The notes beneath the pieces are model-generated. The model searched no databases and had not been told where the DNA came from. It saw nothing but the letters and a program-made list of their open reading frames with translations. DNA of 64,000 nucleotides from Mugil cephalus. Taxonomy: Eukaryota > Chordata > Actinopteri > Mugiliformes > Mugilidae. Numbering within the stretch: the stretch's first letter is position 1; each line of letters begins with the position of its first letter. Below, one piece after another: positions 36,387 to 48,060 of this stretch. The DNA is taken from positions 12,997,001-13,061,000 of the forward strand of contig NC_061771.1 in assembly GCF_022458985.1 (NCBI RefSeq), read 5' to 3'. Position numbers and translations under genes: made by a program.

Positions 36387-39022
36387 TTCATTTATTCTGT
36401 TGTGGGGGAGTTCTCAGGAGTCGCACCACTCCAGCTGATGCAGAGCCCCCCCCCGCCCCCCCAAAGGGATGCTTTGTTTTTTTTCAGGAAGTTAAGGAGC
36501 TAGCATTTACAAAGTCTTAATCTATAACAGCACCGTCCGTATCTTCGAGATACAAGCCTCTCTTTGACTAATGGGGGGACGTGGAGAACAGAGTGCTTGT
36601 TAATGTGTCTCAGTGCTACATAATGTGCACAGTAGATACAGTCAGTCCGACCGTATGGTTAGAAATACAGTATGTCTCAAAGCAGCGATACAGAGTGATC
36701 AAGGCAGGGTGAACAGCAAAGCTGTAAATGGTATCTTCATATGTATGGAAGCCCTAAGTGGTCATGTGACAACAACTTACTTTATCTTGTTATCTAGAGA
36801 TCTCGAGGCCCTTGTCAATAATAATGTAGTAATAACAATAATAACAGCATAATGCCATATGTTTTGTGCTGAGACAGTCCAGATGAAAGAAGAACAGGAC
36901 AGAAAAGCAGTCATTTGCATGCAGATAGAGAGAAACACGACTATATTCTTGACATCACAATGAAATGACATCACATCGAGCATAATAATAATGATAACAA
37001 AAAGATGGATGATGGCATTGGAAATATCAGTATTTACCCATAGATATTATAAATACTATAAGAAAAAAAAAAAGGTTCAATGCATCACAGTTCCAGTATA
37101 TCAACTTACCATACACCTTTGTCATTTCAAAAACATCAACAAACACAGGACAACTCATGAACTTCTACAAAATTAGTTACTAGCGAGGTTATGAATGCCA
37201 CAAGAGTGGCTAGTTTATACGTACATATACGTAGTTTATACATTTATATGTTAGTAGACACGTTTACACAACGTAGCAAGAGCAGTTGGCTTGTGAGCCC
37301 CATTAAGAAGTTAGGAGTAACCTTGAGTTTCTGTGTGATGCTCCTTCGCCATGTTTAATGCACAGACAGGAGAGTGGTGTTTATTTATTGTAGTTGAAAT
37401 CATTTTAGACGTGGTTCGGTTTTAATGTATTTGCCAGGACAAGTGCAGCTGGCATAATAGGAATGACCCAGCGCACATCTTTGGTCATCCACATCCCCGG
37501 TGTATTGCCCCTCATTCATGGACTGGGAGAACGTTTTAGTAACGTTCCTGAGGTGTTTCATTTTAGGGGTAGCACTCTGTGAGACTGTTCAGGTCTCAGC
37601 ACTAGTTTCTTTAGCTTCAGACCAGCTATGCTTCGCTTCCCTGGACGGCTCATCTCTCAGGCTCTGATTATATTCTGGTCTCTGCCACTGCTTCAAAAAA
37701 AAAACCTGCAGAAGTCGAAGTGCACCATCACACACAAATGACAAAAAATAAATAAGTAAATAAAAAACATTTTCTCTGCATTTTCTGTGCCCCTTTGCAC
37801 CTACAATCACCATGTCGTAGAATTCTTCGGTTATGTTGTGCCTTGACAGCCACTCTTCCCATTTGACCTTGCACCCACTTTCTAATTTTCCAGCACACTT
37901 TCTACTACTGAGGAGGGTACTGTACATTATGTGATGTGATGCAAAAACCTCTGAGATAAGCATGCATGCCCTGAAACACTTTCGTGCTCCCAAGCATCGT
38001 TACGCACTGTGCAATTGCCCTGAAGCTGTGTCAATTAGCTGTTCTGTTTACTGTATCTCAGAGAGAGAATGTGGTCCAAGATAATTAACATGATTGTTCT
38101 AAAGCAACACATGCAATTAAACCAACGATGAATATATATTTTGTCATTCCTAGCATGGCCTCCCTGGTGATAAATTGGCTGCAGTGATAGTGATTTTAAT
38201 CTAGACACTGATTCAGTTCACCGCAGTAATAAATATTATCAGATCCCTTTTTCCATTAACAAACTGCATGTTCAGCACTAGATTGATTTTTATATATACA
38301 CATGTTATGTTTTACTTGTTTCATATGCAGCTCCTCATGCTTTTCCATAACTTTAAATGCCGGGTGCCATTTTATGAAACTCAACCAGAGCCGTGCAGAC
38401 AATGTCTCATTTAATTTCTATGTATGAACAAAGACCCCATTTTATACCTTTAACATAATTTTCAGTGCCGCACAGGAACCTCTAGACTTGCTCTCAAAAA
38501 TCAAAAATTAATTATTTTAAGTGGTTCGTTGGTGTAACAAAGCTGAACTTCTCGAGGCAATCTGAGCTGTGAATGCATGATGCGCCCGATTACAGTGGAC
38601 AATTGTTATCGATCAGTGGTGCTGAGCATTCCTTGGTGAGAGTGGTACGGAGGTATTACCGATCAGTAAATACAAATAGCACTAAAGGACAAAGGACAGC
38701 AGGCATTGATTGCCTGTGGATCGGAGTGGAGCAAGAAGCCAGGGCAGAACAAATTCAAAGATTGACGGAAGCCGCTGAAAGAGACTCGTTGGTTCTGGCA
38801 CAGAAGGCTCAGATGAGAGGCTCACCCACCGAGTGCTTTTGTTAAGATTCAAAAAGTCTTCATGGCCAAAGTGTTGTTTGGACGGCATCCCAGAGATATT
38901 TGTATATCTACAAGGTTTTGGACAACAGCAACCACACTACAACCTATTCAGTCTGCCTGTGTGTGCCTGTCTGCTGGGCAATTGTTCAACATGCAGGGGT
39001 CTTCCACTCATTCACTGTTACT
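35796..39022. other. Intergenic with low-complexity tracts
   Basis: Contains a (TA)n run followed by a T-tract at about 36312-36390 and an A-tract near 37061-37073. Small ORFs (for example 37589-37993 on the minus strand and 38573-38845 on the plus) have no family I can name. Confidence 0.4.
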
Positions 39023-39847
39023 GATAAGATAAGATAAGATAAGATAAGATAGTACTTTATTGATCCCCACTAGGGAAATTCAAATATATGATGTATGATA
39101 TATACTTGTACACCATACATTAAATGAATGAATACAGTTACTGTACTGAATACTGTGTGGGTGAATTGTAGGTACTAGCACATTTAACCAGAGTGCACAT
39201 TATCATCATATATACAGGACAAGCATTTTTTTTTTTTTTTTTTTTTTTACTAGAATGGGTACCAATGACAGAGCTAAATGCAAAAGGTTGTGAATATACG
39301 CATATTCACAATACGTGAATACGCAATCACACAAAAACTTGTGTGATTGCGTGTGTTGTTTGTCAAGCAAGTGTCCATTAGGAGAAGGTCCTCAGTGATG
39401 TGCATCCCCAAGAACTTAGTGCTGCTGACTCTCTACACAACAGAATTGTCGATAGTCAGCAGGGGAATCAATAACCCCCTTTGTTTTCCCGACGTGTAGG
39501 GAAAGGTTGATGGGTCTGCCCCACCTCTCCAGGTGGTGCATCTCCTCCCTTTATGGTGTTTCATTGATGTCACTGATGAGGCCAACAACTGCTGGCCATA
39601 GCAAAGTTTGTCATGAGCAAACTTCAGCACAGTCGTGGGTCAGCAGGGTGAACTGCAGTGGGCTGAGCATGCAGACGGTGATGGCTGAGACTCTGCTCTC
39701 GATCCGTACTGACTCTAGTCTACCTGTAACAAAGTCCAGGACCCAGCCATGAAGGGAGGAGTCGAGGCCCAGGAACACTTCCCCGTGAGCTGTTGTGGGA
39801 TGGTGGTGTTGAATGCTGAGCTGAAGTCTATGAACAGTGTTGTGGAG
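39023..39847 (-). pseudogene. LINE reverse transcriptase fragment with (TATCT)n 3' tail
   Basis: On the minus strand the translation gives WVLDFVTGRLESVRIESRVS, LSPLQFTLLTHDC, then VGLISDINETP and NLSLHVGKTKG. This is the RT palm and following region of a non-LTR retrotransposon. The FADD box is corrupted. The 3' end on the left carries the usual AATAAAGTA and a (TATCT)n tail, seen on the plus strand as (GATAA)n at 39023-39052. Confidence 0.75.
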
Positions 39848-41010
39848 CAAAAAAAAATGTTGGCCCTCTTCCTGATTTCTTTCTCTTTTTTGCATGTTTG
39901 TCACAATTACATGTTTAAGATCATTAAACAAATTTAAATATTAGTCAAAGATAACAAAAGTGAACACAAAATGCAGTTTTTTTAAATGAAGATTTTTATT
40001 ATGCATACAAAATCCATACCTAAATGGCACCGTGTGAAACAACTATTGCCCCTAAACCTAATAACTGGTTGGGCCACCAACAACAACTGCAGTCAAGGTT
40101 TTGCAATAACTTGCAATGAGTCTTTTACAGCACTGTGGAGAATTACTCCACAGTGCTGTAAAAGACTCATTGCAAGTCACTCATCTTTGGAAGCATCTTC
40201 TTAAGGTCATGCCACAGCATCTCAATAGGATTCAGATCAGGACTTCAACTAGGCCACTCTTCTTAACTTTGTTTTTCCTTCAGCCATTCAAAGGTGGACT
40301 TGTTGGTATGTTTCGGATCATTGTCCTGCTGCAGAACCCAAGTTTGCTGGTGGTCAGATATTCTCCTTAAGGATGTTTTGGTTTCATGGGACTTTTTATC
40401 ACAGTAAGTCTTCCAGATCCTGAAGCAGCAAAACAGGCCCAGACCGTCACGCTACAACCACCACCAGATTTTACTGTTGGTATGAGGTTCTTTTTGTGAA
40501 ATGCGGTCTAACTTTAAGCCAGATGTAATGGGACACACACTCTCCAAAAGGTTTTGTCTCATCAAAGTGAGGTGAGGTCTGCAGGTCTTTGAACACTGGG
40601 GTCGTTTGTTACCTCTTGGATGAGTCGTCTCTGTCCTCTTGGAGTAATTTTGGTCGGCCGTCCACTCCTGGGAAGGTTAACCACAGTTCCATGTTTTCAC
40701 CATTTGTGGATAATGACTCCCGCTGTGGTTCACTCGAGTCCCAAACCTCCAGAAATGGATTCATAACCAGACTGATAGATTTCAATTACCTTCTTTCTCA
40801 TTTGTTCCTGAATTTCTTTGGATCTCAGCATTACATCTAGCTGTTGAAAATCTTTTGGTCTACTTGTCAGACAGGTCCTATTTCAGTCATTTCTTGATTG
40901 AGAACAGGTGTGACAGTAATCAGGCCTGGGTGTGGCCAGACAAATTGAACTTAGGTGTGATAAACCACAGTCAAGTTATGTTTTAACAGGTGCATCAATA
41001 CAATGTGTCC
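39848..41010 (-). pseudogene. Tc1-like transposon, second family, decayed transposase on minus strand
   Basis: Plus-strand text such as CCTAATAACTGGTTGGGCCA, CATCTCAATAGGATTCAG, TGTCCTGCTGCAGAACCCA and TTTGGTCGGCCGTCCACTCC is the antisense of a common fish Tc1-family transposase, known from memory. The left terminal block (39850-40020) is shared with 46568-46735. Many indels are present, and one segment is replaced by an inverted copy (see the 40109-40177 repeat). Confidence 0.8.
40109..40177. repeat. Perfect 32-bp inverted repeat with 5-bp loop
   Basis: Left arm 40109-40140, spacer AATTA, right arm 40146-40177. The arms are exact reverse complements, including ACTTGCAATGAGTC and GACTCATTGCAAGT at the outer ends. 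The right arm occupies a place where the ancestral transposon text would continue differently. Confidence 0.95.
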
Positions 41011-44000
41011 TCTGAAGAAGAGGAAGCTCTTGTGTCCTTGTGTCCAACAAGACAGTGGCCAAGACTTAAAAGGTCCTGTGCCAGACATGTTAAGTGGCAG
41101 CACAGCGCACGCAAAATATCCTAATCCACATCCTCTACAAATCACCCATTAAACGGCACCATCGTCTAATTTTTGACGCTGGTAAATGTATGGACCCAGA
41201 GAGCATACCATGATGACTCATTCCAACAACTGTGCTTCCCTGTCGTCCACTGTCCAAAAAAAAATAAAGTTCTGTCAACATGAACTCAAGAGAAAACTAT
41301 TATATTTATATAATATAAAAGTTTACAACAAACAGGTTGCATTTTGTACTTTAGTTCAATAAAAAGGTCTGCACTGCCCTCCATGGCCACAGTGTGTGTT
41401 TATGTAGTCGTACACAACAGAACATCTGTCGAAATGATTTCCTGATTTCTAACTGCTATGGCTGCCTGTAGCCTTTTGTGAACTGGCAACACTCAGATGT
41501 GCTGGCGACTTCAAGGAAACGTCACCACGTCTGTCTGGCTTGAGGGGGAAGAGAATACAATTTAAGAATTTTCCATGTGTTTAAAAAGTGTAATAATCAA
41601 ATGAATTGAATATACTGTATCACCCAACTTTACTCCTTTCAGTTCTCAGCACATGCCTGTGGTGACTAACCACTAATTTCGTCACTGAGAGAAGCAGCAT
41701 TTGTAGAGTAGGTGGCTCTCACTACTAGTTATGTACATTGTGCACAAGAGAGCTGGTGGTGATGTTGATGAGCTCCTATGCTTATGTGTCTGTTGTGGGT
41801 GTGGCATTTGGCATGCTGTGTTGAGTGTTGTGTTTGTTTGTTTTTTCTTCTTGTTTTTAAAATTGCGTTGTTATTTGTGACCAGAAATACAGTGAGAGAG
41901 ACATCATGTATGCAACAACATACGTGGCCACAGTCAGGACTCTGCAGTGATGTGGAGATACTAGACGCCAAACACGTGGTGTAAACAGTGTAGTAGAACA
42001 CTGTGTCCAGCTATTGTTTGCTAAAACAGGTACGTTACACAAGTACCACATGAAATTACAAATGACCAAAACAGTGTTACTGTTTGCGTATGGATGCACG
42101 ACATTACACAACATTCATATTAGTGAAGCTCGAAAGGCAACAGACGCAGATCAGATTTGTTCAAGATGCGTGAAACAGCTCTCTGATGAACGATTGAGGA
42201 CTTTCATGCCGTCACGTTTCCACTTTTATTAGATAAAGTAAAACCGCAATCTAGACAGATATTACACGTAGAAATTCTTACTTTGTGTGAGTGACATTGA
42301 ATGAGCTTGAAAGGGACAAAAGGGTTCAGTGTGTGAGGGAGTCATGAATAAAATAAAGCTGTCTTCACTGGTTTCTTTCTTTCTTTATTTCTTTCTTATA
42401 ATGCAGTTATGGCTAAATTCCTCCCTAGAATGTCTTGACCTGCGGAAAAGATAAATTCATCTATCAAACTTCATCTATATAATTGTTTTTTATATAACTT
42501 TTAATTTAAACCTTAACTGGTGACTGATGAAAGGCTCAGGAATTTAGGAATTCATTGAAAGCTCACCAAAAACAAATCATGGTGGCTAGTTCAGAAGATG
42601 TAATTAGGCAACACAGCAATGGAAGTAACTGGTTATATGAGAGACAATGGCTTTGCTCATCTCAGATCCCCTGGGAACTTCCAGTGGCTTGGAACATCCC
42701 GGCTGAAGGCAGCAACGTGAAGGTTTCGATACTGTGCTGTGGAACGGCTAAAAGAGAAGAGGGGATCTGACGGGTTCAGTAAGCAGAAGCATCTCAGGCA
42801 GAAGTTCAGGTTAAAGACCATGCAGCGCCTTACAAACTAAAATAAGAAGTGAAAAAACAAAGTTAAAAGGCAAGCTTTTAAGATGCGTCTGCTTGCCTTT
42901 TGGCATCAGCTGTTATCTTTTATGCAGCAGAATCCTGGATTAACTATCGTTTTATTCTCAAAGCAGTTGAAAAGCCAGCCTTTTTTTTTTTTTTTTTTTT
43001 TTTTGTAGCTCAGAGAGATAAATGCTGTCACTTCAAAAAATGCCCTGCAGGATAAAATGCGGTTTTTGTGACGCCCCGCACATGAACTTTGAAATGAGAA
43101 AATGTAATAGCCGAAGAGAATGTTTTGGCATACTGATTAAATGTTAAGCTGTTCATCAACCTCCTTTTTATTCAAAGTAAATAATTACATAAATGTACCT
43201 CATCAGTGCCTCATCATGCACAAATGTTGCAGCTGCGGGCACAGATCTGGGGCATCGAATAGGCTGATTGAAGATTTCACATTAGAAAATGATTCACCTG
43301 CTTTTTATGCACTTTTCTAAAGCAGATTTACAGCAGACCTTGCTGGAAGTGACTTGATTTGTACGGGCTTTTATGTTGTCACACACTACGTGTTTCATTT
43401 CTCCAGTTTGCTCGATGCTCGCTGGGCTTTTACATATTTGCATTTAAGGAGTCACTGTTAGTGAGAAACGCACACAAGCAGTTTAAACAGTTAACACTGA
43501 CCAGATAGTGTAGCTCTTAGCTACTGAAGAGATACAAATTGTTTATTATCCACTGAATATGTGAATCAACATTGTACCTAAAAGATCATTACTCTGCCTT
43601 TGTGCTTTAGTAAATCAACACCCCATCTCAAGTGTTACATGCCAGGCAGGAACAATGTATTTATAGTGTATGTGTTTTCCAGGCACTGACAGTGTGATTG
43701 GTTTCCACCTGAGCGGTTCAGTTCATTGATCCACTGAGTCTCCAGATGGACCAGTCAGTCAGTCATGTGATGGACCAAAGAAATGCATAATATCCTGTCA
43801 TCTGCTGGTCGCCACAAGCAGTCTGTCACCGGCATATTGCAAAATTCATAGTCCGAATGGCACAAACCAAAGTGAACCTTTTCACAGAATCTCGTTTCTA
43901 ATAACCTTGGTAAAAATCTGCCTTTCCATCAGTCACTTCACAACAACAAGAACAATCTAAAAATAAAACCTGAATCTGTCTTTGAAAAGTCTCAGACCTG

Positions 44001-45929
44001 TTTATCAGGAATTTTCTCACCTTTTTCTGTTACGTTCTTTAATGATGTCGCACCAAATGATGTTAACTGAAATGACAGCAGTCCAACTGAATAGTGAAAC
44101 TGGAAACTTCCACGGTCGGCCGATTACAGAAGCGGCAAAAGACGGCGAGCTGTGAATGAAGGCAGCCTTCCTGATTGAACGCTGAGCTTCTTTTCCTGCG
44201 GGGAAATCCAAATGAAGCTTTGTGCTTTAGGCCAAAAAAAAACAAACTTTATTTGCAGTGCAGTGTAAATCTCTGCCCTCTGAGTTGACCCCTTCATGTA
44301 CCCGAGGGATAATGGCAGCAATGAAGACCCCGATTCGGAGGAGAGCACAGCGACGAGCAACAACGTTGATAAGGCAGGAAGCAGACTGAGGCAGCAATAG
44401 TGAAGGTGCGTGGGCCGTTTGAATATTAACTTAACATTACTCTCAATTTCGGTGGCAACAATATTGTTTTTTTGTCCTTACGATTCACTTTAGGGATAAA
44501 TTATTGCAAGTGTTTGTTGATGAGCCCTCTAAGAATATACTTCCTTTGTAAATAAAGAAATGAAAGGCCCCGGGGAAGTGACTTAATTGTGTCTCAAATC
44601 AATGTAAACAAGAGCTTTCCAACGGGTCTTACCCAGTGACTTTATGTTGCTTTATGTTCTGGTGCAGTTTCACTTCAAAATACATGTCATTAAGGAGGAC
44701 ACACGAGGCTCCCCTGAAGAGCTCCTTTATTTCTGCTTTCACTGAAACACAATTTGTTTTCTAAAATTGTCACTGCAAACCGCTGAAACCGCCTGTTGAT
44801 ATGAATTCATTTCCCCTGGTTTGCAGATGAGAAGCTTTTTGATTCCACAAAAGTGACAATAAACAATTTTGCTTGCGTACTTAAATTGATATATATTTGA
44901 GATATATATATATATATATATATTTGTATATGCTTACGTGACTAGTTGAATAGCATTGCCATTAGTGAGAGGCAAATACCAGACCAGACTAGTCCGTGAA
45001 TGCATAAAGAGCAGAAACATGTTCTGCGATCATAAATGCTGCCTTGACACAAAGGCCGACCCGAGCAAGACAAGACCGAGAGGTATTTCAGCACTCTGTG
45101 GTGCCTGCGGTGAGCCATGAATACACATGAATACGTCCGACTAATCAGGTTTCCAAATGCAAGAGGGAGCCAGTGTGATCCCAAACACTGATCATCGTAG
45201 CTTTCAGCTTTCATACGATTTTCTGGCCATGTGGGCACATAGGACAGATGACTGAACAACCTGTTTCTCTTCTCTAAACCACATCAGATTACCTCTTACG
45301 CTCTCTTTTTTAAGGGCAGACTTCTTAACCAAGCTCAAGTTACCTGATAATTACAATGAGAAGACTAACTAGCTGACCAACGAGTCGTATGAAACCATTT
45401 TGATTATAAACTTTCAGTGTCCAGCAAAAAATAAATAAAAATGATGCAGAAAAAAAAAAAAAAGACTTGAAGTAATGACATTTTAAGTGCAAGTACAACA
45501 ATAAATAAAACTGTTGGACAAACAAAGAACACACTTTAAGCCTTCACTGAGAACTTCGTGTGAGGGAGATCGAGAGCATGACAGAAGCTACAGAGCAGTG
45601 CAAATGCAAAGCCACTTCTAAGATCTTCCATCCCGGGAAAATACTGTGGAAATACCACAAATCCCATAAAACCACTCACAACATGGAGTAAAAAAAATTC
45701 ATATTTACCTAAATTAACTGATGCTAAATTGATCTGTATTAAATCGGGAACTTGTGAATCAGAATCAAATTGATGAGGGAAATCAGTAGTGATACCCATC
45801 CATAATTAATAATGAAAACATACTTATTTAAATATTTAAAGTGTCACAACAGCAAACTGCCTTATTTGGTTTTGAAATGTTTATGAACCTTTGCCCGTCT
45901 ACTGCCTCCTTTCAGTCGAATGTGTTTTT
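41011..45929. other. Intergenic, little recognised
   Basis: AT-rich. Holds a T-tract near 42980-43003 and a (TA)n tract near 44898-44922. No gene or clear element was recognised. Confidence 0.4.
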
Positions 45930-46130
45930 CTACACACTAAGGCGCCAGTGTTCGATGGGGTCACCAGTGTCACCTGTAGCACGACGCAGAAAACAGAACT
46001 CTGAGCCATTCACGAACCCACTGGTCCGAGTACGTGGACGACGACACAGGAGGTGAAGGCTTTAACACAACACATCAATGCAGTACACGGCAACATACAC
46101 TCCACTTTGAGAGGCATCAGTGGGGACTGT
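45930..46130 (+). pseudogene. Penelope-like reverse transcriptase fragment
   Basis: CSMGSPVSPV is followed, after a frameshift, by YVDDD and then VKALTQHINAVHGNIHSTL. These resemble the MGSPVSP, YVDDT and FxxHINxVxxNIKFT motifs of Penelope-like elements, in the right order. The piece is short and broken by frameshifts. Confidence 0.6.
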
Positions 46131-46567
46131 TCGTTTTTTTTGTTTGTTTTGTTTTTTTGCTGTGCAGCGCATGCTGTGGAAGATCAACATCTATTATTTG
46201 CGTCCCACCACCCTCTGACACAAGCTGCGGATCATCAGTACTCTACAGCATCCGGCACAGACTGTACCCATGAGGATAAAATGGAAGGAGAAGGAACAGA
46301 AATGAACACTGACAACACACAACATGGACTACTGCAATATACACTCATCTGAAAAGACATCTGCTAACACTAGCGGGGGAGCGGTGCAAATCCTCTAGAC
46401 GGCACCCAGTTAACAACTGCACTAAATGCCTTGTAGTAAGAGAGAGGTAATTTATTAGACCTTTAGCTGCAGTACACAAAGAAGGCTTCAGAGAAATCCT
46501 GCCTTTTTTCAAATCCGGTGACACTATCCCGTCTTGCAACAAGCTGTAGAGTACTATTAAACGATAT
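46131..46567. other. Intergenic, nothing recognised
   Basis: No family resemblance in either strand. Confidence 0.4.
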
Positions 46568-46735
46568 ACAGCGGTGTGAAAAAGTGTTGCCCCCCCTGCT
46601 TTTTGATGGCTCATTTTTGTGTTTGTTAGTCACACTTAAATGTTTTAGATCATCAAACACACTTAAATGTAAGACAAAGATAACAAAATGCAGTTTTTCA
46701 ATGGTTTTTATTATTAAGGGGGAAAAAATGCAAAC
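46568..46735. mobile_element. Terminal fragment of the second Tc1-like family
   Basis: GCGGTGTGAAAAAGTGTTGC, then TTAGATCATCAAACACACTT, AAGACAAAGATAACAAAATG and TTTTTATTATTAAGG parallel 39850-40000. It is a solo end or heavily deleted copy. Confidence 0.7.
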
Positions 46736-47311
46736 CCACACCACCCTCATCACCCTATGTAATATTAACTATTTACCATGCAGCTTCCTTATTCATGACC
46801 TTTGTATTATGTATTGCGCGTGTTGTGTTCATGTGCATGCTTTTTATATATTTGTTATCTACAGCGCTTGATTTTCAATGCCACTGAGATGACAATGACA
46901 GGGACGTTGAACTGTAGGGACACACAGCGAAGCATGTGCTGCTGCGTTACAGTTATACACCACTTTGCACTGTGCACTGGGGTTCATTTGTGACACCTTT
47001 CCTCCGATATGAACTCCCTCATATTAAAGCCGAGTCTCTGTACTTGCAAACATATGTTAATTACTGCAACTTCCGTACGTTTTGGTTTACTGTATAATGG
47101 AAAATAAGAAGAGCCATGTTTGTAACCCAACAATAAATACAAGGATCCCAGCTGTGGCGTGTGTTGCACAACCTCTACTTTCAGTGTTTTCACTGAACAG
47201 ACATCAAGTCAGTGGCTGAGTACTAAGATAATTGCTCCCAGCGCATTAAAAGGAACGTTTCTTGGCAATTAATTGCCTCTGACATTGGAGCCCAGCAACA
47301 TAGCATGTGCG

Positions 47312-47325
47312 GTTGCTATGACAAC
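47312..47325. promoter_or_regulatory. RFX X-box candidate
   Basis: GTTGCTATGACAAC is a full match to the X-box pattern RYYRYY-AT-RRNRAC bound by RFX factors at many cilia genes. It lies 51 bp before an ATG at 47376. The site is nearly palindromic, so orientation is not defined. Confidence 0.6.
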
Positions 47326-47375
47326 CCGGAATTTCAAAGCAACAGACTTTCAAACTGTAGAGACAGCGAATACAA

Positions 47376-47561
47376 ATGGAATCTCCAATTTCTGTTTCTA
47401 TTTATTTAGACCAAATTGACTATGATGCTTCAACTGACAAAGGCAAAGGTCCACCTGTGTCTTCCCAGGCATATCTGCAACATAATCCATTTACCCTCCA
47501 TTTCCCCCTATTCACAGAGAATATAGACACCAAGTTGATCAAGGACACATCTCAGTGTTAG
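47376..47561 (+). CDS. Small 61-codon ORF behind an X-box, function unknown
   Basis: Begins MESPISVSIYLDQIDYDAST with a good start context (AAATGG) and ends DTKLIKDTSQC. No signal peptide, membrane segment or known domain is visible. It ends 23 bp before the ankrd49 stop codon on the other strand, so it is convergent with ankrd49 and may overlap its 3' UTR. It could be a complete microprotein, a first exon of a larger gene or a chance ORF. I do not recognise it. Confidence 0.35.
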   Translation: MESPISVSIYLDQIDYDASTDKGKGPPVSSQAYLQHNPFTLHFPLFTENIDTKLIKDTSQC

Positions 47562-47583
47562 CTTCAATCCTAATGCTGACTGT

Positions 47584-48060
47584 TCATGAGAGCGGAGCCA
47601 CACAGACACAGTCTTCCACCATCTCAAACAGAAAGTGATGCGGGCCACTACGTCGAGCCACCTCACTGGCCGTCTCCCCGCTGCTGCTGCGGAGCCCCGG
47701 CCTCAGGTGCCTCTGCGACAGGAGGAGCTCCAGCGTCTGTGCGGAGTCTGTTTTCGTGGCGCTCGTGTAGGAAGCAGCCAGGTGCAGAGGCGTGAGCCCG
47801 CCGTTGGTCTGGGCGTTCAGTTCAGCTCCGTGCCGCAGGAGACAACGCGCCACCGTGACGCGGCTCCAGCGGCAGGCGCTGTGAAGGGGGGTCCAGCCGT
47901 CGATGGTGCGCCGGTTGACCTTAGACCCGTTAGCGAGGAGAGCAGTAACGACTTCGACATGTCCGTTGTATGCTGCGCGGTGCAGTGGAGTGTAACCGTC
48001 CTCATCACAGCAGTTCACCAGCAAAGGATCAGCAATTAACAAACTGTGGAGTGTTGAAAG
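47584..48060 (-). CDS. ankrd49: ankrd49 coding exon 2
   Basis: The minus-strand acceptor TTTTGTTTCAG precedes CTTTCAACACTCC. It encodes LSTLHSLLIADPLLVN, then the ankyrin repeats and the C-terminal FLFEMVEDCVCVAPLS, with TGA at 47586-47584. Confidence 0.93.
   Translation of the reverse strand, partial: LSTLHSLLIADPLLVNCCDEDGYTPLHRAAYNGHVEVVTALLANGSKVNRRTIDGWTPLHSACRWSRVTVARCLLRHGAELNAQTNGGLTPLHLAASYTSATKTDSAQTLELLLSQRHLRPGLRSSSGETASEVARRSGPHHFLFEMVEDCVCVAPLS

Noticed and set aside
39507..39937. Plus-strand ORFs over the 39 kb LINE
   Set aside because: The coding resemblance (RT motifs) is on the minus strand.
47817..48008. Start of ankrd49 exon 2 as an independent ankyrin gene from an upstream ATG at 48075
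   Set aside because: The ATG at 48075 lies in the intron before the acceptor; joining to the 50470-50688 exon restores the full ANKRD49 N-terminus.
47586..48039. Plus-strand ORFs (69 and 134 codons) over ankrd49 exon 2
   Set aside because: Antisense to the ankyrin-repeat exon, with no independent support.
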